This document shows, piece after piece, positions 9,601-16,596 of a stretch of 64,000 nucleotides of DNA; positions within the stretch are counted from its first letter, which is position 1; every line of letters starts with the position of its first letter. The notes beneath the pieces were generated by a model that searched no databases, was not told the origin of the DNA, and saw nothing but the letters and a program-made list of their open reading frames with translations. The translations under genes and the position numbers were made by a program. This stretch comes from Saccharofermentans sp. (lineage in GTDB: Bacteria; Bacillota; Clostridia; Saccharofermentanales; Saccharofermentanaceae): contig JAILMW010000010.1 in NCBI GenBank assembly GCA_024692235.1, positions 98,450 through 162,449 on the forward strand, given 5' to 3'.

Positions 9601-9980
9601 TATGTTTGCTCTGTAATACCGATATCCAAAAACTGGAGTGTTTACCCGAAGATATCCGTTGGGATCCCGGAAGATACTTTCCGATAAACAGGAGTGCGTT
9701 CGATATGGTAGCGGTAGACTTCGTGGATCGTTATAACACAGAGAAAAGAGAATACTATGAAAATATGGGAATTCATGATGTGCCCGTTATCGAACTTGAA
9801 GAAGTCGAAATACTTGAGGATGCCGCCGCCTCCATAGATCACATCATGGCATCAGACTCCGATATCGAACTTATTATATACGAAGAGATGCAGGCTTATT
9901 ATGCGGGTGACAAAACACTGGATGAAGTAATCGCGATAATCAATGACAGAGTACGGATAGCAATGAGCGAGAGGGCATAA
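6663..9980 (+). CDS. BlaR1-like M56 metallopeptidase fused to a propeller-like plus extracellular solute-binding-like C-terminal region
   Basis: N-terminal TM helices, HEYCH zinc motif (HExxH, codons at 7317-7331) followed by WFDPLVWYARKVMREDRELSVDEQVL; after TM/lipobox-like SIAATLAISFILSAAVGC the ~760-aa remainder is homologous to the lipoprotein encoded at 29481-31964. Confidence 0.85.
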   Translation: MKIFIILNILIVLILLLRKLSEGRISPRARYSMWLAIPIYLLISVFAFQAITIRIPRKLEKSIAPYVNDHLIEEDIILGNTYSNCHPISQEDTLLIEAADEPTAEISHSEVPSASPNRTSSPSDSTNGSISTVKIDMKTAGSFVWLCGTILVALFVLTNNIIFLHRIRLSRSFCGRSSYGNLKVYKTPITTSPFLLGNCIYMNRNIKEDSEDYKFAVCHEYCHKKQKDNLWLLAEYIIVCTFWFDPLVWYARKVMREDRELSVDEQVLRLLGTEHRTTYSETLLHFFKNISEDEPLMNITTTMSNRNKLFIKRRIESIMRGTRKSIAATLAISFILSAAVGCTLFKPKSSGEGETISADTPWYECESVECARDYEDISCPSVFQDVIGKTDEGYIYRIQGFYGEYQSEQIYDLALYSESGEKVSSIDLISSFNTCFPEEGNVKNYSSIFGDMYVEDNRVKMVRQSNVDNHIKIYDIDIRSGNITLEHSCETSENWDWYFTNYIYRCGEYLVGISVGYPLKFLIIDPNSDIAEVYSTENETRRDIPLYTTIALAISDHEVLFGDYSNYSIWSFDLESQSLNKIEADDPAYEWIYPYIYQNVRERNRAITGFDGAVYFLSLTELVKMNPDTKEIELITKTENIDINLNLLAPNGRYTCNIAEASNDQIVFCINRFNSGFTVYKASLADQNPNAGKIVITTDGTDPSVYDAIYLFNRTDDDYFVRMVPYKYDDLSDSYYTDSDSFTYETAYYYMADSGNQMMVDLIAGDCPDVVFYASWYSQLNNKNCMYDLTELYNASDLSNSVFDNIVSACKTNDGLFCFPLYYTICGITVDQRSYDYNGYGMTFDDYYDFTYGYCNGTNILGMNQSQFMDICLQNSLDLYLTSDTIDLDNEYFRNIAEYTSVNISNSDLDTYLTSTSQYSTNITSHGQWIDYLNSNHIPVGEARIVGYPSPDGRGLAANICTGASITQGCSCPEGAWRFICLLCNTDIQKLECLPEDIRWDPGRYFPINRSAFDMVAVDFVDRYNTEKREYYENMGIHDVPVIELEEVEILEDAAASIDHIMASDSDIELIIYEEMQAYYAGDKTLDEVIAIINDRVRIAMSERA

Positions 9981-10122
9981 GGAAAAGAATAACATAAGCT
10001 TGTTGCAAACATACGTTCAGCAGCGATATCATATCTGAGGCACAGCCTGCTTAATGGGCGGTTGCCTTCCGAGTACTTAACTTACATCCTTCGGGAGAGT
10101 CTGGGAAAGGAGGGCTGTTGAT

Positions 10123-10240
10123 ATGACTGCATATGAGACATTATCTCTTGTTATCGCCATCCTCAAGTTTACTGATCGGTGTCGTAGCTCTGTTATTGAA
10201 ACTATTTGCCTTTCTGGATGACAGATATAAGCGCAAATAA
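10123..10240 (+). pseudogene. Frameshifted holin-like toxin
   Basis: As read: MTAYETLSLVIAILKFTDRCRSSVIETICLSG*; removing one base near 10164-10167 restores MTAYETLSLVIAILSLLIGVVALLLKLFAFLDDRYKRK*. Confidence 0.75.
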
Positions 10241-10327
10241 AAACCTCACCCAGGACTGCCATCTAAGGTGAGGTTTATTTAACTATAACCTTTAGAAGGC
10301 AACCGTCTTTGCAGACTGTGCTTTCTT
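10238..10327 (-). ncRNA. Predicted antisense antitoxin RNA, copy 2
   Basis: Minus-strand promoter TTGACG (10357-10362)-17 bp-TAAAAT (10334-10339); acctcacc...ggtgaggt hairpin. Confidence 0.55.
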
Positions 10328-10387
10328 ATGTGTATTTTAGCATCCACGGTAACGGGCGTCAATCGAACGCTGCCGACCATATAGCCA

Positions 10388-11032
10388 TTACTGGAAGTCC
10401 TTTAGTGCCTTCTTCTCCATTACTACAAGAAGAGTCGTTGATTCCGTTATAGGACGATGGGGATCCGCGAAGGACCACTTGTCGCTCTTGCTCTTCATGC
10501 CTACAACGTTGATGTTGTTTTCCTTACGGATATCAAGTTCCGCAAGGCTCTTGTTAAGCCACTTCTTCTTGGGTTTTATCTCCACCATGCAAAGGTTGCC
10601 GTCTACGTCGAAGAAATCAAGAACAGAGGATGACGCCAGTATCCTTGCGGATCTCTGACCGTTCTCGTTCTCGGGATCTACTACCTTATCTACGCCGACC
10701 TTCTTTAAGATAGAAGCCATTCTGGGAGAGCCGGACTTAGCAATAACGTAGGGAACGCCCTGATCTTTTGCTATAGATACGGAGAGGATAGATGCCGCCA
10801 GATTGGAACCCATGGCCGTACATACGATATCCATGTTGCCAAGGCCCAGCTCCTTTACTTCCTCCTCGTTACCGAGGTCCGCGCATATAGCCACCGTGGA
10901 CTTCGACGAGAAGTCGTTTATAAGGTTCTCGTTGGCATCTACTACCATGACGTCCGCGCCTAATGCATACATGCTCTCTGCAAGGCTCCTGCCGTACTTT
11001 CCAAGTCCTAATACTGCGATTGAAATGCTCAT
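10388..11032 (-). CDS. Trk/Ktr potassium uptake regulatory subunit (TrkA_N/RCK)
   Basis: IAVLGLGKYGRSLAESMYALGADVMVVDANENLINDF nucleotide-binding motif, RCK_C-like end; adjacent to TrkH-like gene. Confidence 0.93.
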   Translation of the reverse strand: MSISIAVLGLGKYGRSLAESMYALGADVMVVDANENLINDFSSKSTVAICADLGNEEEVKELGLGNMDIVCTAMGSNLAASILSVSIAKDQGVPYVIAKSGSPRMASILKKVGVDKVVDPENENGQRSARILASSSVLDFFDVDGNLCMVEIKPKKKWLNKSLAELDIRKENNINVVGMKSKSDKWSFADPHRPITESTTLLVVMEKKALKDFQ

Positions 11033-11045
11033 ATGATATCTCTCC

Positions 11046-12470
11046 TTAACCTACGTAGAATTTGCCTTCCGCATATTCGATCCTGTCCTTGCCGGACTTC
11101 TTGCCCGCGAAGAACAATACGAGCGAGATAGGACCGATCCTTCCTAAGTACATTACACAGATAATGACTATCCTTCCGAATACGTTAAGCGTCGGAGTGA
11201 CGGCTCTGGATAATCCTACCGTAGCTACTGCGCTTATGACCTCAAAGAGTGAATCCTCCATGTTGACGTTATTTGTAAGAAGGATAAAGAGCGTACCCGT
11301 GAATGCAACGGCGACACTTACAGTAAGGATAGCTGCCGCCTTACGCATAAGCTCCTCTGTGATCCTGGACTTAAATACTATAGCTTCCTTCTGACCTCTC
11401 ATGAAGACTACGACATTCATAACTACGATAAAGAAAGTAACTGTCTTAACACCGCCCGCAGTACCTATGGGGGATCCTCCGATAAGCATCAGGACATAAC
11501 CTATAAGGACTGATACGGAATTCAATTCCTGCTGAGGGACTGCGGCAAATCCTGCTGTCCTGAACGTGACTGACTGGAACAGGCTGTTAACGATCTTATC
11601 CTTAAGACCCATATCCGCCATGGTTCCGGGATTATTATATTCCGCCGGGAATACTATAAGCATACCGACTGCGATAAGGACAAATGTAAGGAAAAGAACG
11701 AGCTTCGTATGTACTCCGAACCTCTTTATGGTCTGCATGGGTGTATAACGGTTCTTTATTCCGAGTTTTACTGCGCGGGATACATCGAACCATACGACGT
11801 AGCCGAGACCTCCCATGATGATGAGGAACATGGTAATAAAAAGAACGCCTGAATCCTTATTGAAGCTTATAAGCGAATCAGGACCCAGTATGTCTATACC
11901 GGCATTACAGAAGGCGGATATCGCGGTGAATACCGAATACCATATACCCTTCACCACACCGTATCTGGGGATGAATTCTATAGAATAAAGACAGGCACCT
12001 AAGCCCTCTACGATAAAAGTCCATTTAAATACCTTTACAAGGAATGAGAGAAGTCCGTGACCCATATCAAGGTTCATGGCGTCTATAAGGAGCTTTCGAT
12101 CCTGCAAAGAGAACTTCTTATGAGAAGCTAAGAGCACCATGGACGTGAACGAAATGATACCCAGACCGCCGAGCTGTATAAGGATAAGTATTATTATCTG
12201 CCCCGCAAGAGACCAGTAAGCATATGTATCCTCTACAACAAGACCCGTAACGCAAGTCGACGTAGTCGCCGTAAAAAGCGCCGTAACGGGATCCGTCATC
12301 TCGCCTGAAGCCGAAGCGAAAGGAAGCATCAGAAGTATCGTTCCCAATATAATTACAAAAAGAAAGCTCAAGGGGACGACATAAGCGGGAGACAGCCTTA
12401 CTCTGCCTTCCTCATAGACCTGCTTACGCCCCGTGACAAAATCACCTAACCTATCCATACTCCTCATCAC
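11046..12470 (-). CDS. TrkH/KtrB family potassium transporter
   Basis: Polytopic; TATSTCVTGLVVEDT, FCNAGIDIL, FRTAGFAAVP, GSPIGTAGGVKTVT selectivity-filter-like loops. Confidence 0.93.
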   Translation of the reverse strand: MMRSMDRLGDFVTGRKQVYEEGRVRLSPAYVVPLSFLFVIILGTILLMLPFASASGEMTDPVTALFTATTSTCVTGLVVEDTYAYWSLAGQIIILILIQLGGLGIISFTSMVLLASHKKFSLQDRKLLIDAMNLDMGHGLLSFLVKVFKWTFIVEGLGACLYSIEFIPRYGVVKGIWYSVFTAISAFCNAGIDILGPDSLISFNKDSGVLFITMFLIIMGGLGYVVWFDVSRAVKLGIKNRYTPMQTIKRFGVHTKLVLFLTFVLIAVGMLIVFPAEYNNPGTMADMGLKDKIVNSLFQSVTFRTAGFAAVPQQELNSVSVLIGYVLMLIGGSPIGTAGGVKTVTFFIVVMNVVVFMRGQKEAIVFKSRITEELMRKAAAILTVSVAVAFTGTLFILLTNNVNMEDSLFEVISAVATVGLSRAVTPTLNVFGRIVIICVMYLGRIGPISLVLFFAGKKSGKDRIEYAEGKFYVG

Positions 12471-12584
12471 TCGACAAAAATAGAACTATTTGTCTATTAA
12501 TATAACTTTTATAGGATGATATGTCCAATGAATGCTCCCTCTTCTCTGCTACAATAAGCTCAAAACGAGCATCGGAGGGACAAT

Positions 12585-13775
12585 ATGAACGACCTTTCAC
12601 ACAGAAAAGCCAAGAAGCGTGTACTGATCACAAGACCTGACGGCAGCATAGCAACAGGTGTTAAGGTACGCGTTAAGCAGATATCCTCCGAATTCCTCTT
12701 CGGATGCGGGGCTTTCGACGCGGTAGCTATGTTTGCTGCTCCCGACGAGAATATCAGAGCAAGAAGCAAAGAGAGAATGGAGAAGTGGGCAAAGCTTTTC
12801 AACTTCGGAACACTTCCCTTCTACTGGGGCGGATACGAGCCTACCGAAGGCAATCCCGCACAGGAATCCAGAATGAAGGCAGCCGAGTGGCTCATCGCTC
12901 ACGATAAGGTCGTCAAGGGTCATCCTCTTTGCTGGCACACAGGCTGCGCCGACTGGCTCTTAAAGTACGACAACGAGACTATCCTTAAGAAGCAGCTTGA
13001 GAGGATCGACAGAGACGTTACCGCCTTCAAGGGCAAGATCGATATGTGGGATGTTATTAATGAAGTAGTAATAATGCCCGTATTCGATAAGTACGATAAT
13101 GCGATCACAAGGATCTGTAATGCCAAGGGTCAGGTGGGACTTGTTAAGGCTGTCTTCGACGAAGCACGTCAGATGAATCCCGATGCCACTCTTCTTATAA
13201 ATGACTTTAATACAAGCAAGGCTTACGAGGAGCTTCTTGACCGCCTTCTTGATGCAGGCGTCGTACCTTCAGCCATTGGTATCCAGTCTCATCAGCATCA
13301 GGGATACTGGGGCGACGACAAGCTCTACGACGTACTTGAGAGATTCGGAAGATTCGGCCTTCCTATCCACTTCACAGAGAACACACTTATATCCGGAGAT
13401 ATAATGCCCGCTCATATCGTTGATCTTAACGACTGGCAGGTAGACGAGTGGCCTTCTACGCCCGAGGGCGAAGAGCGTCAGGCAAGAGAGATCGCCAATA
13501 TGTACACTATCCTCTTTGAGGATAAGAATGTTCAGGCCATCACCACCTGGGACTACACTGACGATTGCTGGCTTCATGCTCCTTCCGGATTAGTTCATGC
13601 GGATAATTCCACCAAGCCTTCCTATGAGAAGCTCATGAGCCTCATTCACGGCGAGTGGGAGACTGATATCACTCTTGTTACCGACGGCGAGGGCTATATC
13701 GAGTTCGAAGGATTCAAGGGTGATTACAATATCACTTCAGATAACGACATCGACATGAAGGTGTCCTTAAAGTAA
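12585..13775 (+). CDS. GH10-like endo-1,4-beta-xylanase
   Basis: FYWGGYEPTEGN, GHPLCWHTGCADWL, DMWDVINEVV (acid/base Glu), IHFTENTLIS; 396 aa without an evident signal peptide. Confidence 0.85.
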   Translation: MNDLSHRKAKKRVLITRPDGSIATGVKVRVKQISSEFLFGCGAFDAVAMFAAPDENIRARSKERMEKWAKLFNFGTLPFYWGGYEPTEGNPAQESRMKAAEWLIAHDKVVKGHPLCWHTGCADWLLKYDNETILKKQLERIDRDVTAFKGKIDMWDVINEVVIMPVFDKYDNAITRICNAKGQVGLVKAVFDEARQMNPDATLLINDFNTSKAYEELLDRLLDAGVVPSAIGIQSHQHQGYWGDDKLYDVLERFGRFGLPIHFTENTLISGDIMPAHIVDLNDWQVDEWPSTPEGEERQAREIANMYTILFEDKNVQAITTWDYTDDCWLHAPSGLVHADNSTKPSYEKLMSLIHGEWETDITLVTDGEGYIEFEGFKGDYNITSDNDIDMKVSLK

Positions 13776-13803
13776 ACAATAACTTCTTATCCAATACCTT
13801 TGG

Positions 13804-13838
13804 AAATGCCCGTGAAGGATAACACTTCACGGGCATTT
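13804..13838. terminator. Bidirectional terminator between convergent genes
   Basis: aaatgcccgtgaa / ttcacgggcattt perfect 13-bp stem. Confidence 0.85.
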
Positions 13839-13864
13839 CTGATATTCCGCTCGGATTTGGTTTA

Positions 13865-14488
13865 TCAAGCAAAGAGTGCGAATGCTGCGCAAAGGCCGGA
13901 GAAGATATTTGCACAAGCGTGGATCGTCCAGGAAGGAATAATTGATCCGCCTGAGATCTTCTCGTTAACAAAGCCCATTACCCATCCGATAGCACCTGTA
14001 AATACAGTGATAAGCGTTGCCTTAAGAGGATCTACGGCAGAGAAGAACATTACGCCGTGCATAAGTCCGAAGATAACCGCCTGGATAAGATTGCCTGCTG
14101 CAAAGCCGAACTTATTCGAGATCCTCTTTCCGAGGAATCCTCTGAATACGATCTCCTCTGCAAGAGCTGTCTTACAGATAGCATAGATAAGAACTGTAGG
14201 AATCGCCTTGATCCCGAGACCTGCAAACTCAGATGTTGCCATCTCGACGCCCTTAAGCGAAGAAAGGATGAATACTGATAATACAAGGAAAAGCGCTGCC
14301 GTAACTATTGTCCAAAGAGCCGTCTTACCTCTGTTTTCCTTATCGATCTTCTTAAGTCCGAGCCATGAGAAGAAGCTCATCTTCTTCCTTGCCGTAATAA
14401 GCCACCAGATCAAAGGAATTATCGAGAAGATCGCTATCTGGATGATGCTTCCTGTTAACATTGAGATTGCCATAACTTTGTCCCTCAC
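13865..14488 (-). CDS. CPBP family intramembrane metalloprotease
   Basis: EEIVFRGFLGKRI and FGLMHGVMFF motifs with multiple TM segments. Confidence 0.85.
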   Translation of the reverse strand: MRDKVMAISMLTGSIIQIAIFSIIPLIWWLITARKKMSFFSWLGLKKIDKENRGKTALWTIVTAALFLVLSVFILSSLKGVEMATSEFAGLGIKAIPTVLIYAICKTALAEEIVFRGFLGKRISNKFGFAAGNLIQAVIFGLMHGVMFFSAVDPLKATLITVFTGAIGWVMGFVNEKISGGSIIPSWTIHACANIFSGLCAAFALFA

Positions 14489-14664
14489 TCACATTTGTTT
14501 TTGTTTTATGAGCTTAGTATAGAGGGCTAACATTAATAACAAGTCGGCTCAACCTTAACGTTGCCTTAACCTTGACCTTTTTATACACAAACTAATACAA
14601 AAACAAGGTGTTTTTGTATGGTTTTGTGTCAAAAAGTCTCAAAACATTCCGCACACATAAAAGA

Positions 14665-14689
14665 TCCCGCTTCCATAAACGAAGCGGGA
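14665..14689 (-). terminator. Hairpin terminator downstream of lipoprotein pair
   Basis: tcccgcttc / gaagcggga. Confidence 0.6.
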
Positions 14690-14725
14690 CCCTTATAGAC
14701 TTTATCTTAAGTTATTATCCGAAGA

Positions 14726-15436
14726 TCAAGCTGCTGTTACGACCTCAAGATAGAATACTCCGTCAGGTGTAACAACGCCGTTGACAGTAGATGTAGCGCC
14801 GTTCTCCTCTACCTCACCGGAGAATGTATATCCCTCATCTGTCTCCTCTACATCGAGCTCTACACCCTCTTCACCTACGAGCTCGGGAAGAGCCTCATCG
14901 ACATAAGCTACTGCTACGTCGTAAGATGAGAAAGCGATGCACTCTACAATAGTGAAGTTCGTATCGGATACATCAACATCCGAATCGCCCTCATCGTCAG
15001 CCTCTGCAGAAAAGTCCAAGTCTCCGCCCATACCGAAGAAACCTTCAACGAAGTCATCGGGATTTAAACTACCGTCCGTAAGCATATCGGGTGTGATAGC
15101 GTAAACGCCGATTCCACGCTCCATGCAATCGCGTGCATAAGCAGCAACAGTCTCATTCTCGAAGGAAGCTACGATCTCATCGATCTGAGCCTGGATCTCT
15201 TCAGAAGAAAGAGTCTCTTCTGTATCCTCTGTCTCTTCTGTATCCTCTGTCTCTTCAGTCTCCTCTTCGGTAGTAGTAGTCTCTTCCTCTGTAGTCGTTG
15301 TCTCCTCAGTAGTTGTTGTAGTTGTCTCTTCCTTCTCCTTTGTTGTCTCGGATGTCTCAGAGCTACAGCCTGCGAATGCAAGACCTACTGTAAGGCAAAG
15401 TGCTACTGCCATCATCTTTAACTTTGTGTTTTTCAT
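14726..15436 (-). CDS. Lipoprotein with Thr/Glu-rich linker (paralog A)
   Basis: Signal peptide and lipobox AFAGCSS; E/T-rich linker; C-terminus paralogous to the next gene (PDGVFYLEV). Confidence 0.75.
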   Translation of the reverse strand: MKNTKLKMMAVALCLTVGLAFAGCSSETSETTKEKEETTTTTTEETTTTEEETTTTEEETEETEDTEETEDTEETLSSEEIQAQIDEIVASFENETVAAYARDCMERGIGVYAITPDMLTDGSLNPDDFVEGFFGMGGDLDFSAEADDEGDSDVDVSDTNFTIVECIAFSSYDVAVAYVDEALPELVGEEGVELDVEETDEGYTFSGEVEENGATSTVNGVVTPDGVFYLEVVTAA

Positions 15437-15505
15437 TTCCTGTCTCCTTTTCCTGTTGAAGCGCTCTATCAGAGCGCTGAATAATATATTATCGCTCCGT
15501 ATCTG

Positions 15506-16180
15506 TTAAGAACCGGAGATGATAACCTCTACATAGAATACGCCGTCGGGTGATATGGAACCCTCGATGGTCTCTGAACCGGTCTCATCGTTGATCTCGG
15601 TAAAGAATGTAAAACCGTCTTCAGTCTCTTCTGTCTCGAACATGATCTCATCGTCGGATGTCATTTCCATCATCTCTTCGACATATACGAGAGCATCTTC
15701 ATAAGAAGTGAACTGCGCACACTGTACGAGCACATAGTTGACCTCTTCAGTATCTGAATCCTCATCGGAAGACTCCAGATCCATGTTGCCGCCCATTCCC
15801 GAGAATCCCTCGACATAAGTAGCGGGATCTACGGATATATCGAACTGCTCCGCATCTACCGCATAGACAGCTATATCACGGTCAAGACAGTCCTGCGCGA
15901 ATGCGGCTACTTCCTCGTTCTCGAAGTCGTCGGCAGAAGAAACTTCAGGATACTGGAATGTGGAATCCTCTTCTGTCGCGGACTCGTCAGCCTCAGTCTC
16001 CGCTTCGGTAGTAGTAGTCTCTTCCTCAGTAGTTGTTGTTGCTTCGGTTGTAGTTGTGGCAGAGGTCGTTGTCGACGCTCCATCGGTATTATCGACAGAA
16101 GAAGCATTACAACCTGTAAATGCGGATCCGACTGCAAGGCAGAGGATCGCTGCCATAAGCTTAAACTTCATGTTCTTCAT
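15506..16180 (-). CDS. Lipoprotein with Thr/Glu-rich linker (paralog B)
   Basis: MKNMKFKLMAAILCLAVGSAFTGCNAS lipobox; E/T-rich linker; shared domain (GYxxxxxxxxVEG/FSGMGG, SPDGVFYVEV). Confidence 0.75.
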   Translation of the reverse strand: MKNMKFKLMAAILCLAVGSAFTGCNASSVDNTDGASTTTSATTTTEATTTTEEETTTTEAETEADESATEEDSTFQYPEVSSADDFENEEVAAFAQDCLDRDIAVYAVDAEQFDISVDPATYVEGFSGMGGNMDLESSDEDSDTEEVNYVLVQCAQFTSYEDALVYVEEMMEMTSDDEIMFETEETEDGFTFFTEINDETGSETIEGSISPDGVFYVEVIISGS

Positions 16181-16373
16181 ATTCATCTCCCTTATATGAT
16201 CTTTCAATCATCACACAAATGCAATTATACTCGTGGGAATCGGGGCGTCAATAAATTGGGGACCAACTTAATCAAATCTTTATAACTTCTCACAAGTTTC
16301 TTAACCCACGGTTTATCGCCATTTAAATCCGCCGCTGTAAGATGGAACCATAAGGAATAAGGAGGCAGACAAT

Positions 16374-16571
16374 ATGAGAGACAATAAGATGGCATTCATA
16401 AGCACCGGCGTCGTGGCATTGTTCTGCATTATCGCGGCGGCAGTGGAATTTGCGGCAGGATCAGTCGCTAACGGATGTATCGCCATATCGGTAATGCTTC
16501 TTGCAGGAGTGCTCCTGACTATCAAGATAAGGCTTAGAAGCCAGCATCAGATCGATTCGACCCTCGCATAA
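16374..16571 (+). CDS. Small two-TM membrane protein
   Basis: 65 aa, two hydrophobic helices, SD-like aaggaggcagac upstream. Confidence 0.6.
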   Translation: MRDNKMAFISTGVVALFCIIAAAVEFAAGSVANGCIAISVMLLAGVLLTIKIRLRSQHQIDSTLA

Positions 16572-16596
16572 GGATAAGGGCAACCGATAAAGCGCA

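Larger units (their letters stand above)
10026..10362. other. Type I toxin-antitoxin-like module, copy 2 (degenerate toxin, antitoxin promoter retained)
   Basis: Leader nearly identical to copy 1 (atctgaggcacagcctgcttaatgggcggttgccttccgagtactt...), right end agaaggcaaccgtctttgcagactgtgctttcttatg identical; inverted repeat ends 10040-10069 and 10295-10321. Confidence 0.75.

Noticed and set aside
10077-10262. 61-aa minus-strand ORF
   Set aside because: Lies within the duplicated TA-like module antisense to the toxin leader; no support as a protein
15169-15381. Q/R/L-rich ORF and the repetitive tct/gtt stretch as a CRISPR-like or VNTR array
   Set aside because: It is the low-complexity Thr/Glu linker of the lipoprotein read in another frame; no regular spacers
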